In this document: piece by piece, positions 44,246 to 53,147 of the stretch
Position numbering within the stretch: the first letter of the stretch is position 1
Layout: the number at the start of each line of letters is the position of its first letter
Source of the DNA: Entomospira nematocerorum
GTDB lineage: Bacteria; Spirochaetota; Spirochaetia; WRBN01
Assembly: GCF_028748105.1 (NCBI RefSeq)
Contig: NZ_CP118168.1
Span: 124,001 to 188,000, forward strand
DNA: 64,000 nt
Reading direction: 5' to 3'
The notes under the pieces: generated by a model
What the model was told of the DNA's origin: nothing
The model's input: only the letters and a program-made list of their open reading frames with translations
The model's database searches: none
Translations under genes and position numbers: made by a program

Positions 44246-45994
44246 TTATCCACGATTTACTTCAGAACTTTCATTCATCGATCGTAAAAATGCATCATTT
44301 GTCTTAAATTTTCGCATACGCTCTAAAATGAGTTCTGTCATCTGCACATCTTCCATACCGCTGAGTGCTTTGCGTAGAACCCATACCTTATTTACTTCAT
44401 CGGCAGTTAGAAGCATTTCTTCTTTCCGCGTTCCACTACATTTAATATTAATAGAGGGGAAAATACGCTTATCTGATAAACGCCGATCTAGAGTAACCTC
44501 CATGTTACCTGTACCCTTGAATTCCTCAAAGATGACCGTATCCATCTTGCTCCCTGTATCTACTAAAGCCGTAGCGACAATCGTTAACGAACCACCACCT
44601 TCAATATTACGAGCTGCACCAAAAAAGCGCTTAGGACGATGCAATGCATTGGAGTCTACACCACCCGATAGAATCTTTCCACTCGTGGGGATTGTCTGAT
44701 TATATGCTCGGGCTAATCGAGTAATAGAGTCCAATAAAATAACAACATCATGCCCTTGCTCCACCATTCGCTTACTTTTTTCTAAGACCATCTCTGCGAC
44801 CTGTACATGTCGAGAGGCCTGCTCATCAAAGGTGCTAGCAATAACCTCCCCCTTGACACTTCGTCGCATATCTGTAACCTCTTCTGGTCGTTCATCAATT
44901 AAAAGAACAATCAAGTTACACTCAGGATGATTTTCGGTAATAGCATTAGCTATTTTTTGCATCAAAACCGTTTTACCAGTACGTGGAGGTGCCACAATTA
45001 ATCCGCGCTGTCCCTTACCGATAGGGCAAAATAAATTAATTACACGAGTCGAAACATCACCAGTCATCGTCTCCATATCTAGGCGTTCATCAGGAAAGAG
45101 CGGTGTAAGATTTTCGAAGGGTACACGATTCTGAGAAACCTCTAGAGAGTCTAAATTGACTGTCTCTACACGCTGCATAGCAAAAAATCGCTCACCATCT
45201 TTAGGTGAACGAATTTGTCCATAGACTGTATCGCCTGTCTTTAAATTGAATGCACGAATTTGTTGGGGACTGATATAAATATCATCACTTCCAGCCAGAT
45301 AGCTATTTTGTGGGCTCCGTAAGAACCCATATCCATCCTGTAGAATCTCTAGACTCCCGTAAGCAAAAATGACACCACCAGTGGTTGTGTGTGCACGCAA
45401 AATTTGCATAATAATCTCTTGTTTTTTGAGAGAAAGAAGATTCTCATGAGCAATACCAAACATCTCTGCCTTTTCGCGTAACTGTGGCACACTCAAGTTA
45501 GTGAGATCATTCACGCTAATTTTAGGGGCATTTGGATCGGCTGGAGGAGGATTGACATTTGCATCCATCTTGTAATTCTTACCATTACGCCCCTGTTGTT
45601 GCCGACGATGATTACCATTTTTATTATTACGTGATGTTCCTGATGTATTGCGTTCCCGTTCTCTCTGCGGACTCTGCGTAGTCGACACAGTAGATGTCTG
45701 TTGCTGTTGTGCAGGGGTAGTAGATCCCTCCTGTGCAATGTTGCTAGCGCTAGAATCGTCCTTTACGGATAACGCCTCCACTGCAGCACCACCCACTTGT
45801 TCACCGCCATCACTCTTGGAAGAGTCAGCGTTGGGGACATCACCGTTACTTACTACTTTTACACGCTTTCGAGTTCTCTTTATTCCTGTTTTTTCAGAAA
45901 CAACGATAGGGGATTCTTCCTTCGATTCAATAAAAGCGATAGGCTCGCTTTCTGCTGACTGAACAGAAGTATTACTTACATCATTTTTTTCCAT
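44246..45994 (-). CDS. rho: Transcription termination factor Rho
   Basis: 582 residues, about 160 more than E. coli Rho. The extra N-terminal part (1-165) is low-complexity, Gln/Asn/Ser/Arg-rich and probably disordered, as in many Rho proteins outside the Proteobacteria. Then comes the Rho N-domain (LTNLSVPQLREKAEMFGIA), the RNA-binding cold-shock fold (GYGFLRSPQNSYLAGSDD) and the ATPase with Walker A APPRTGKT near 340, LLIDERPEEVTDM and the R-loop LSGGVDSNALHRPKRFFGAA. Rho loads on unstructured RNA and ends transcription. It is divergent from ruvB across a 406-bp interval. Confidence 0.96.
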   Translation of the reverse strand: MEKNDVSNTSVQSAESEPIAFIESKEESPIVVSEKTGIKRTRKRVKVVSNGDVPNADSSKSDGGEQVGGAAVEALSVKDDSSASNIAQEGSTTPAQQQQTSTVSTTQSPQRERERNTSGTSRNNKNGNHRRQQQGRNGKNYKMDANVNPPPADPNAPKISVNDLTNLSVPQLREKAEMFGIAHENLLSLKKQEIIMQILRAHTTTGGVIFAYGSLEILQDGYGFLRSPQNSYLAGSDDIYISPQQIRAFNLKTGDTVYGQIRSPKDGERFFAMQRVETVNLDSLEVSQNRVPFENLTPLFPDERLDMETMTGDVSTRVINLFCPIGKGQRGLIVAPPRTGKTVLMQKIANAITENHPECNLIVLLIDERPEEVTDMRRSVKGEVIASTFDEQASRHVQVAEMVLEKSKRMVEQGHDVVILLDSITRLARAYNQTIPTSGKILSGGVDSNALHRPKRFFGAARNIEGGGSLTIVATALVDTGSKMDTVIFEEFKGTGNMEVTLDRRLSDKRIFPSINIKCSGTRKEEMLLTADEVNKVWVLRKALSGMEDVQMTELILERMRKFKTNDAFLRSMNESSEVNRG

Positions 45995-46400
45995 ACATTG
46001 CCTTATTGATTATCTATTTTTTCAAGTAAAATACCAAGAATCCTTACGCACCGAGAAGTGAAGCACTCTCTTATGCAGTATTTCTTTCCTTACACAAAAG
46101 CTCATCTCTATTTAATAAAGTTCGTAGTATACTAAATGCTACTACAATGGATCCTCATTTTCATGGGTAGATTATTTATTCATTCGTAAGAGAGAAAGAT
46201 GCTGTTCATTGCAGCTCACTCGCCAAACGCATAACAGTTGTGTTATTGACATTACACGAGCTCTTTCTACTTCTAATGGTAACAAAAATTCACCAAAAGG
46301 TCAAGAGCAACCCAATTTACAATATTACCTTGACATTCAATATAAAACAAACTACAATGCTTTCATTCCGTTAATTCCTATATCATTGGAGAGTAACCTC
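45995..46400. other. rho-ruvB intergenic region
   Basis: 406 bp between the divergent rho and ruvB starts. It holds the ruvB promoter near 46330-46358 and a short palindrome TAGTATACTA near 46130. A frame open from 46209 in phase with ruvB is not considered coding, since the promoter lies inside it. The rho leader (roughly 200 bp) could serve Rho autoregulation, but no specific element is identified. Confidence 0.6.
46330..46358 (+). promoter_or_regulatory. Promoter of ruvB
   Basis: TTGACA (46330-46335), 17-bp spacer, TACAAT (46353-46358). Its location decides the ruvB start: translation must begin downstream, at TTG 46401. Confidence 0.75.
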
Positions 46401-47426
46401 TTGCCAGAGTCAATTTTAACCGGCGATATACAACTTGATGAAGAAGGTCAAGACAACATTCTAAGACCACGCTCTCTTAATGAATTTCAGGGGCAATCTG
46501 ATCTCAAAGAGAATTTAGATATCTTTATTCGAGCAGCTAAAGCACGGCAGGAAGCACTCGATCATCTTTTTATTTCTGGCCCTCCAGGATTGGGAAAAAC
46601 AACTCTTGCCGGAATTGTTGCCAGTGAGTTAGGTGTTAACTTTGTCTTAACCAGTGCACCCGCTCTAGAAAAACCAAAAGATTTAGCAGGATTATTAACA
46701 AGTTTATCAGAACACTCTCTCTTTTTTATCGATGAAATCCACCGGCTGAAACCTACGATTGAAGAGATGCTCTACATTGCTATGGAAGATTTTGAAATGG
46801 ACATCATCGTCGGACAGGGCATTGGGGCACGTAATGTTCGTATTCCGCTCCCTCGCTTCACACTGGTTGGAGCAACAACAAAGCCTGGTAGTGTCTCTGC
46901 CCCTCTTCATACACGTTTTGGTATTACCATTCGCATTAATCCTTACACGCAACAAGAATTACAAGCAATTATTCGAAGATCGGCAAAACTTCTCCATATC
47001 ACTATTTCTACAGAGGCCTCACTTCTCTTAGCACAATGTGCACGAGGAACACCTCGTGTAGCAAATCGCTTACTTAAACGTGTTCGGGACTTTGCACAAG
47101 TACATCAAAAAACCGAAGTCGATTACGCTATCACCACTATTGCGTTGCAAAAACTTCAAGTGGATCATTTAGGACTAGAGGAGCAAGATCGTTTTATTCT
47201 CAAAACTATTATCAATTCCTATCATGGTGGTCCAGTAGGACTCCAAACACTAGCAATTGCCGTTGGAGAGAGTGCTGAAAGCTTAGAGGATTTTTATGAA
47301 CCATACCTTGTACAGCAAGGTCTTCTCATGCGTACACGTCAGGGTCGTACGGCTACACACCTTGCGTATCAGCACATGGGAATTACGCTTCCCAAAACTC
47401 ACGATTCGCGGTCTCTTTTCGAATAA
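46401..47426 (+). CDS. ruvB: Holliday junction branch migration helicase RuvB
   Basis: 341 residues from TTG 46401, with GGAG 9 bp upstream and a promoter 43 bp before it. This gives the family's usual start (…LRPRSLNEFQGQ). RuvB is the hexameric AAA+ motor that drives RuvA-bound junctions. Walker A is GPPGLGKTT, Walker B is LFFIDEIHRL, sensor 1 is LVGATTKPGSVSAPLHTRFG, and the winged helix ends TRQGRTATHLAYQHMG. ruvA and ruvC are not adjacent. The gene is divergent from rho. Confidence 0.96.
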   Translation: MPESILTGDIQLDEEGQDNILRPRSLNEFQGQSDLKENLDIFIRAAKARQEALDHLFISGPPGLGKTTLAGIVASELGVNFVLTSAPALEKPKDLAGLLTSLSEHSLFFIDEIHRLKPTIEEMLYIAMEDFEMDIIVGQGIGARNVRIPLPRFTLVGATTKPGSVSAPLHTRFGITIRINPYTQQELQAIIRRSAKLLHITISTEASLLLAQCARGTPRVANRLLKRVRDFAQVHQKTEVDYAITTIALQKLQVDHLGLEEQDRFILKTIINSYHGGPVGLQTLAIAVGESAESLEDFYEPYLVQQGLLMRTRQGRTATHLAYQHMGITLPKTHDSRSLFE

Positions 47427-47444
47427 TTTTTATATTATGAGTTG

Positions 47445-47473
47445 TTGACAATAACTGCAAAACCGAGTACACT
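47445..47473 (+). promoter_or_regulatory. Promoter of the FlbD-like gene cluster
   Basis: TTGACA (47445-47450), 17-bp spacer, TACACT (47468-47473). The leader would be about 23 nt with AGGTG before ATG 47504. Confidence 0.75.
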
Positions 47474-47503
47474 TTTCTTAAATTAAAATAGGTGTTCATA
47501 ACT

Positions 47504-48328
47504 ATGCAAAAAAATCAACTCGTTACTATTAAAGAATATTGTGGTGTTGATCTCATTAGAAATCGGTTTTTAAATGAAGAAAAAATACTCCAAATAGCTG
47601 ATACGGATAACGGTGGATCTGTTATTAGAACAATTCATCGTGAAAAAATTACTTGCATCGACTCTTATGACGATATTGTACAGCAGCTATCACCAAATCT
47701 CTTTCTCAAAGGATTCGTCGATCCTAGCTTAACGCAGCGTATCACTCTTCCCTTTAAGTATATCCGCTTCTTTTTACACCCCGAAAAAGAGCGCGGTGAG
47801 GCTATGCATAAACTCTGGCATATTTATACCACATTTGCTCGAAGTCACCCAATGCATGCTCCTGCCGAAAGCGTTGAGCAATTGCCTATTGCTTTTGCCA
47901 AATTCGATCGCTACCTCAGTGCAGGACAAGTAGAATCATGTTATATTAATATTGAGGCTCTCAAAGAGGAACATTTTGAACCCATTACAATAGGAGATTT
48001 TAGCTTTACGCGCGTGACGTATGGTAGTTTGGTTTTCATGGTATTGCAAAGCCTTACTGATGTTAAAAATCTTAAAGATGTTGCGCATCAATACGTAAAT
48101 GCTGCTTATCCCTATATTGAACTCAATGTAAAAAGATGGGTTGATAGAAAGGGTGATGAACACTCAGCACGCTTTACAATTTGGATTAATCCCATTCAAA
48201 TTAGTAACGTCCAAAATGGTGGCTGGGGTACTGAAGTCATGTTAGGATCAGGAGAGCTATATTTTGTAGAAAATTCGGTAGAAGATATTCTTACAATGAT
48301 ACAGCAAAAGAAGAATTTCTTACCATAA
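47504..48328 (+). CDS. Protein of unknown function with a FlbD-like C-terminal segment
   Basis: 274 residues from ATG 47504 (AGGTG 9 bp upstream; a GTG 12 bp earlier is possible). No signal or membrane helix. The first 220 residues are a mixed alpha/beta region without motifs I recognise. The last 50 residues (FTIWINPIQISNVQ, then GTEVMLGSGELYFVENSVED and ILTMIQQ) follow the FlbD pattern 'hNp..I..v....T.v.L..Ge...V.es...I...I'. It heads a run of three genes with that pattern and has its own promoter. The function is unknown. Confidence 0.7.
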   Translation: MQKNQLVTIKEYCGVDLIRNRFLNEEKILQIADTDNGGSVIRTIHREKITCIDSYDDIVQQLSPNLFLKGFVDPSLTQRITLPFKYIRFFLHPEKERGEAMHKLWHIYTTFARSHPMHAPAESVEQLPIAFAKFDRYLSAGQVESCYINIEALKEEHFEPITIGDFSFTRVTYGSLVFMVLQSLTDVKNLKDVAHQYVNAAYPYIELNVKRWVDRKGDEHSARFTIWINPIQISNVQNGGWGTEVMLGSGELYFVENSVEDILTMIQQKKNFLP

Positions 48329-48352
48329 ATTTAATGGAAGGATGTACAGCAT

Positions 48353-48586
48353 ATGCTTATTAAGCTAACTACGCTCCGAGGAGAACCCATGCTCGTTAAT
48401 CCTCAATATATTGTTGCCATTGAGCAATATAGTGAGACTATCACAGCTATCTATTTCTCCAAAGAAATGCACACCAAAAGTGAGATGAAAAAAAATAATC
48501 GACAGTTATTTAAAGAGTCTATCACACGAATTGAAGCACTGTTTCACGTTATAGGAAATGAATCCCATGCACATCCTCATTCTTAA
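48353..48586 (+). CDS. Small FlbD-like protein
   Basis: 77 residues. MLIKLTTLRGEPMLVNPQYI, then VAIEQYSETITAIYFSKE, resembles FlbD of this same window (IKLTLQGKLKKEFYLNPHMI, then ESIDATGSDVVIQL). A charged insertion (HTKSEMKKNNRQ) lies between the last strands. GGAAGG is about 11 bp upstream. It starts 24 bp after the preceding gene and its end overlaps the following start. A His-rich tail (ESHAHPHS) is present. Role unknown. Confidence 0.7.
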   Translation: MLIKLTTLRGEPMLVNPQYIVAIEQYSETITAIYFSKEMHTKSEMKKNNRQLFKESITRIEALFHVIGNESHAHPHS

Positions 48587-48773
48587 AACCATCCAAGAAA
48601 GTTGGTTGTATGTCAATCCATTGGCTATCGTTGCTCTCAATGAAGAATTTGAAGGTACAACGATTACACTCACTACGGAAATTCCCGATAGCAATGGAAG
48701 AAAGAGTAAACACTTTACTATTGAAGAAGATTTAGAGAATCTGATGAGGCTAATCCATATAGCCTCATCATAA
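48567..48773 (+). CDS. Small FlbD-like protein (second copy)
   Basis: 68 residues from ATG 48567, with GGAA 9 bp upstream; ATG 48558 is an alternative. MHILILKTIQESWLYVNPLA, then IVALNEEFEGTTITLTTE, and a final FTIEEDLENLMRLIHIA give the same strand-strand-helix plan as FlbD and the gene before it, with a Lys/Ser-rich insertion at the same place. It overlaps the preceding gene by 20 bp, so expression is coupled. The last codons contain a terminator-like hairpin. Confidence 0.7.
   Translation: MHILILKTIQESWLYVNPLAIVALNEEFEGTTITLTTEIPDSNGRKSKHFTIEEDLENLMRLIHIASS
48743..48769. terminator. Hairpin within the last codons of the FlbD-like cluster
   Basis: A 10-bp perfect stem GATGAGGCTA/TAGCCTCATC with a 7-nt loop, ending 1 bp before the stop codon and followed by TAATATTAT. 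It lies between this gene and the converging gatA. Confidence 0.6.
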
Positions 48774-48786
48774 TATTATCACTTAC

Positions 48787-50223
48787 TTAATATCGTAAGC
48801 GTCTCCAATTTTCTTGTTTATAGATAAAATTAGCAAGTTGTAGTACATTTTGATCATTTCCAACAGTTCCAGCTATTTGAACACTCACAGGTAGACCATG
48901 TTCACCCACTCCGGTAGGAATAGCTACGGCAGGTCCACCATATAGGTTAGCCAATACAGCAACACTGTCACTTGTATAATTATCTCGTTCTGGTGCATTA
49001 ATCAATGCAGCCTCATGAAAGCCTGGCCATAACCACATGCTTGCACCTTCATTAACACTCAAGGCATTGAGTTTCTCGACAAGTTGGCCTCGCACATGGA
49101 GAGCTCGCATATACCACTTTTCATAATTTTCAGACATAACAAAATAATTACCCATTAAAATGCGACGCATTACCTCATGACCCATGTTTTGTGTACGATT
49201 TTGGGCAACCAGTGTCTCTACATCGCTAGGAGATATCGATGAATCGCCTCCGTATCGCATCCCATCAAAGCGACTTAGTGTTGAAGAAGCTTCACTACAG
49301 GTAAGAATATAATAGGTCTTAATAAGATACTCTTCCAAGTCTAATTTTACTGGAATTAATGTAGCTCCCGCCTCTTTCAAGAGCATCTTGATATGCTCAT
49401 AAATACGAATAACATCCTTATCTGCTCGTTCTAATAACGCATCAAAGAAAGCTATTTTAGTGCCTTTCAATGTTGGATCGTTCTGTACATGGTTCCATTG
49501 GAACTCTACATTACGAATAATTTGATCTCTAGTATCTTGCCTACGAAGATGTTGATAAACCATTGCAATATCTTCAGGTGTGTGTGCTAAGATGCCAGGA
49601 ACATCAAAACTAGGCGCAAGCGCATTCAATCCATAGCGAGAAATTGCTCCATATGTTGGCTTGAATCCACAGACTCCCGCATAACTTGCAGGCAGACGAG
49701 AAGATCCGCCAGTATCGCTACCAATCGTAAATGCACTTTGATATGAGGCCACAGCTGCAGCAGATCCGCCTGAGGAACCACCGATAACACGCTCTGCATC
49801 CAGAGGGTTCTCTGTAGGACCATAAGCACTATAGCGACCCGTGGAGCCCATGGCAAATTCATCAAGATTAAGCCTTCCCAAGTTAATAAAATTCTCTTGA
49901 TTCAACTGCTCTACAACACTACTATCATATGGTGCGATATAATTTTGCAACATTTTACTCGCACAACTTTGCCCCTTTCCCTTTACCGCAAAGTTATCCT
50001 TTACCGCACCAGGGATACCCCACAAAACAGAGGAATCATCATTAGCGGATGTAAGAGATCCTGCTGTTTTTAGAGCTTCCTCCGTAAAATGCTCAATATA
50101 AGCATTAATATGACTGTTTTCTTTATAACTTTGAATATATGCTTCTGTTACCTCTACTGGCTTTAATTCTCGATTACGATATGCACTATAAAGTTGATGA
50201 ACAGTTAATTTTTCAATGGACAA
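48787..50223 (-). CDS. gatA: Asp-tRNA(Asn)/Glu-tRNA(Gln) amidotransferase subunit A
   Basis: 478 residues. GatA hydrolyses glutamine to supply ammonia for transamidation of mischarged tRNAs. The amidase-signature triad is visible: Lys in GAVKDNF, the cis-Ser in GGSSGGSAAAVAS and the nucleophile Ser in GSDTGGSSRLPASYAG. A TTG start (50223) is supported by AAGGAG 7 bp upstream. gatC lies 69 bp upstream in the same direction; gatB is not in the window. A stand-alone amidase is less likely, given the GatC neighbour and overall similarity. Confidence 0.95.
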   Translation of the reverse strand: MSIEKLTVHQLYSAYRNRELKPVEVTEAYIQSYKENSHINAYIEHFTEEALKTAGSLTSANDDSSVLWGIPGAVKDNFAVKGKGQSCASKMLQNYIAPYDSSVVEQLNQENFINLGRLNLDEFAMGSTGRYSAYGPTENPLDAERVIGGSSGGSAAAVASYQSAFTIGSDTGGSSRLPASYAGVCGFKPTYGAISRYGLNALAPSFDVPGILAHTPEDIAMVYQHLRRQDTRDQIIRNVEFQWNHVQNDPTLKGTKIAFFDALLERADKDVIRIYEHIKMLLKEAGATLIPVKLDLEEYLIKTYYILTCSEASSTLSRFDGMRYGGDSSISPSDVETLVAQNRTQNMGHEVMRRILMGNYFVMSENYEKWYMRALHVRGQLVEKLNALSVNEGASMWLWPGFHEAALINAPERDNYTSDSVAVLANLYGGPAVAIPTGVGEHGLPVSVQIAGTVGNDQNVLQLANFIYKQENWRRLRY

Positions 50224-50292
50224 GCTATCTCTCCTTATGATGGTATGTGAAAATAAGACGATATTTTTCTCTATTTCTTAGACGATAGAATT

Positions 50293-50586
50293 TTACTTCT
50301 TGTGTTCTGGTAAAGCAACAAAGCCATCAACAAAGCGCTTACAGTACAACTTAATGTCTGCGTTCGTCAAGCTAGGCTGATGAGAATCATCCTTGCGAAT
50401 CGTATGAATGGTACGTTCACCAGCAAATCGATACTCTGTAGAAGGATCTGGAGCATCCTCCAGAGAAAAGAACTCTAGCCACTCAGAAACATCACCTTGC
50501 CACTGCTGGATCATCGATGCATCTACTGTAAAGTTACTCAAGCGAAAGAGATTTTCTAACGATTGTGCGTCAATCATGAATGCCAC
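50293..50586 (-). CDS. gatC: Amidotransferase subunit C (GatC)
   Basis: 97 residues. GatC wraps around GatA-GatB and stabilises the complex. It shows the N-terminal helix ENLFRLSNFTVDASMIQQW and a middle 'W-LEFFSLEDAPDP' segment; the C-terminal part is divergent from the usual 'lReD'. A GTG start (50586) has AAAGGAG 6 bp upstream. The assignment leans on its position before gatA. Confidence 0.75.
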   Translation of the reverse strand: MAFMIDAQSLENLFRLSNFTVDASMIQQWQGDVSEWLEFFSLEDAPDPSTEYRFAGERTIHTIRKDDSHQPSLTNADIKLYCKRFVDGFVALPEHKK

Positions 50587-50731
50587 AAATCACTCCTTTC
50601 AAGACCAAGGGTCTGTCTTAATGTGTAGATAAATTTATACATAATGCTATTCAATACTAGCAAATATAATCAGGAATATCAAGTACTCTTTTTAAACAAC
50701 CCAATATCTATAGAGTATTTTATAAGGGTAC

Positions 50732-50760
50732 TTGCATAGCTTATGACTTTTTAGTATACT
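50732..50760 (+). promoter_or_regulatory. Promoter of ftsH
   Basis: TTGCAT (50732-50737), 17-bp spacer, TATACT (50755-50760), with a leader of about 40 nt containing AGGA. Confidence 0.7.
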
Positions 50761-50806
50761 TTGTGGGGTATTGAAGACTATATTGCATATGTAGGATAAA
50801 AAATTA

Positions 50807-52933
50807 ATGTCGGACAACAAAAAAGATAATAATAATGACTATTTCAAGCAAAAACGCAAAGAAAATCGTCAGCCAAGTGGTGGCCCCACAAAAGGAAAAA
50901 CTCCTGCGCCACGGTTTAATTTTGGAGTTTTTGCTGTTATAACGCTCGTCGTGCTCTTGATTGTCCACTGGCTAGGACTATCAACACAGCGATATGAAGA
51001 GATTCCACTCTCCACTTTCAAGGAGAAGATTATCTCTCATGAAATCAAGAGTATTAAATTTAAAGACGGTCGAATCATGGGCTACACCCAAACCCAAGCC
51101 CAAATGAAGGAGCAGTCTCTTACAGATAAGAGCAATGCTATTCGAGGAGCTCAAAGTTATCGACAACAGTTACAAGATCGTAGTCAAAACAGCAAAGCCT
51201 ATCGTGCAGCAACCTTAATCCTTACGGGTATGCAGGATCCAGAGTTGATTGATCTCATTCGAAATCATAACTTGGAGTTAGAGGTTGTACCGCCAAGTAA
51301 TAATTATTTTGTCAATCAAATACTCCCTATTATCATTCTATTTGTGATTATGGCTCTTGTATGGCGAGCCATGTTCAAGCGCATGGGTGGCGGAGCAAAT
51401 GCACTCAATTTTGGTCAAAATAAAGGTCGCATCGTTGCGGAGCAAGATCTCAAAACGACTTTTGCTGATGTTGCTGGTTGTGATGAAGCAAAGCAAGAAC
51501 TTGTTGAAATTGTCGATTTTTTAAAAAATCCAACCAGGTATACCGATATTGGTGGTAAAATTCCAAAAGGTGCTCTACTGGTTGGCCCTCCAGGCACTGG
51601 AAAAACACTCCTAGCTCGTGCGGTAGCCGGAGAGGCCGGTGTTACTTTTTTTAAAATGAGTGGCTCCGATTTCGTTGAAATGTTTGTTGGTGTTGGTGCA
51701 GCACGTGTCCGTGATCTGTTTCAACAAGCACGAGATAAGGCTCCATGTATTATCTTCATTGATGAAATGGATGCAATTGGTAAGAGTCGTAATAATACTC
51801 TGACCAGCAATGACGAGCGTGAACAAACTCTCAACCAACTTCTAGTTGAAATGGATGGATTTGACTCTACAACTGGGCTCATCATTCTTGCTGCTACAAA
51901 TCGTCCAGAAATCCTCGATCCCGCTTTATTAAGACCCGGTAGGTTTGATCGTCAGGTAACCGTCGATCGCCCAGATCTCAAGGGACGTAAACAAATTCTA
52001 GAAATTCATACAAAAAATATTAAAATGGATGAAACCGTCGATCTCCATAAGGTTGCGGCAGGAACCCCAGGACTTGTCGGAGCAGATCTTGCTAATGTAG
52101 CTAACGAAGCAGCTTTAATGGCCGTACGAGCTGGCAGAACGCGTGTTTCCCACATGGACTTTGATGAAGCTATTGAAAAACACGCCATGGGCATTGCCAA
52201 GAAAAGTCGCGCTGTGCTACGCTACGAAAAAGAGATTACAGCCTATCACGAGGTTGGACATGCTCTTCTTACCGCGCTATCACCTTCCTCTAACTCACTA
52301 CGTAAGATTACTATTATTCCACGTGGGTGGTCAGGTGGAGCAACTTGGAGTAGTCCACAAGAGGGTCGACAATCGCATACTAGCACCGAATTTATCGCTG
52401 AAATTGATATTTTTCTTGCTGGACGTGGCGCTGAAGAAGTTATTTTTAATCACATCACAACTGGAGCATCCAACGACATTCAACGTGCCACAGGTGTAGC
52501 CCGTGCTATGATTATGGATTACGGAATGAGTGAACGCTTTAAAAATGTCTTCTTTGGTGCTACTGGATATGATAAAAAGTACAGCGAGTTAACGCAAGAG
52601 TATATCGATTCAGAAATCGCTCGTATTTTACAAGAACGATATACACATGTTCTAGCAGTATTACAACGACACAAAGAACTCCTCATAACACTTGCTTTAC
52701 GTATTTTAGAAACGGAAACATTGAGTGATGATGAGTTTTTCGCTATATTCAATAATAACCCAGCAGCTAAAGCAGAGAGAGAAGCCATGCTTCAAGCTCA
52801 TCCACACCTATTACCTGAAAAAAATGAAGAAATCTCTATAGCGGATAATGCTAGCTCCCCTGAAAAACACGATACACCAGACGTATCATCATTAGCAAAT
52901 GATAAGGAGTCTCCTGATGGGAAAGATGATTAA
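50807..52933 (+). CDS. ftsH: ATP-dependent zinc metalloprotease FtsH
   Basis: 708 residues. A membrane-bound AAA+ protease that degrades misfolded membrane proteins and regulators. Two membrane helices (about 33-55 and 168-190) flank a periplasmic loop that is longer than usual, with a Gln/Ser/Arg-rich stretch near 100-135. AAA: GPPGTGKT near 262, FIDEMDAIG, and SRH ATNRPEILDPALLRPGRFDR. The protease site is HEVGH (usual HEAGH) near 481. A Ser/Asp/Lys-rich tail follows residue 660. The 3' end contains the start of the next gene. Confidence 0.96.
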   Translation: MSDNKKDNNNDYFKQKRKENRQPSGGPTKGKTPAPRFNFGVFAVITLVVLLIVHWLGLSTQRYEEIPLSTFKEKIISHEIKSIKFKDGRIMGYTQTQAQMKEQSLTDKSNAIRGAQSYRQQLQDRSQNSKAYRAATLILTGMQDPELIDLIRNHNLELEVVPPSNNYFVNQILPIIILFVIMALVWRAMFKRMGGGANALNFGQNKGRIVAEQDLKTTFADVAGCDEAKQELVEIVDFLKNPTRYTDIGGKIPKGALLVGPPGTGKTLLARAVAGEAGVTFFKMSGSDFVEMFVGVGAARVRDLFQQARDKAPCIIFIDEMDAIGKSRNNTLTSNDEREQTLNQLLVEMDGFDSTTGLIILAATNRPEILDPALLRPGRFDRQVTVDRPDLKGRKQILEIHTKNIKMDETVDLHKVAAGTPGLVGADLANVANEAALMAVRAGRTRVSHMDFDEAIEKHAMGIAKKSRAVLRYEKEITAYHEVGHALLTALSPSSNSLRKITIIPRGWSGGATWSSPQEGRQSHTSTEFIAEIDIFLAGRGAEEVIFNHITTGASNDIQRATGVARAMIMDYGMSERFKNVFFGATGYDKKYSELTQEYIDSEIARILQERYTHVLAVLQRHKELLITLALRILETETLSDDEFFAIFNNNPAAKAEREAMLQAHPHLLPEKNEEISIADNASSPEKHDTPDVSSLANDKESPDGKDD

Positions 52934-53147
52934 TTTGGCGAAAAAAGGTCCTGTAACCGTTTATGCAAATGGAATGCTACTCCATATTGACATAGAAGAT
53001 GATAATAAGCTTATTGCAACAATCGAAAGTGAGGAGGGCGGTCAATACCTTGACATCCATCCCCATGAGGAACTTCCCAATACGATTGTTTTCGAACTTC
53101 AAAAACCTGTAGAAGAGAATCCTCGTCCACGGTTTCACATCATCTAA
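52917..53147 (+). CDS. Small protein of unknown function overlapping ftsH
   Basis: 76 residues from ATG 52917, with AAGGAG 7 bp upstream, inside the last codons of ftsH (17-bp overlap, different frame). The sequence looks like a small beta domain (GPVTVYANGMLLHIDIEDDN, then LIATIESEEGGQYLDIHP). It has no signal or membrane helix. Coupled translation with ftsH is likely. Its stop overlaps the stop of the converging trmB. Family not recognised. Confidence 0.65.
   Translation: MGKMINLAKKGPVTVYANGMLLHIDIEDDNKLIATIESEEGGQYLDIHPHEELPNTIVFELQKPVEENPRPRFHII

Noticed and set aside
46209..46400. 64-residue N-terminal extension of RuvB
   Set aside because: The TTGACA-17-TACAAT promoter lies inside it and the residues are not RuvB-like; TTG 46401 has a ribosome site.
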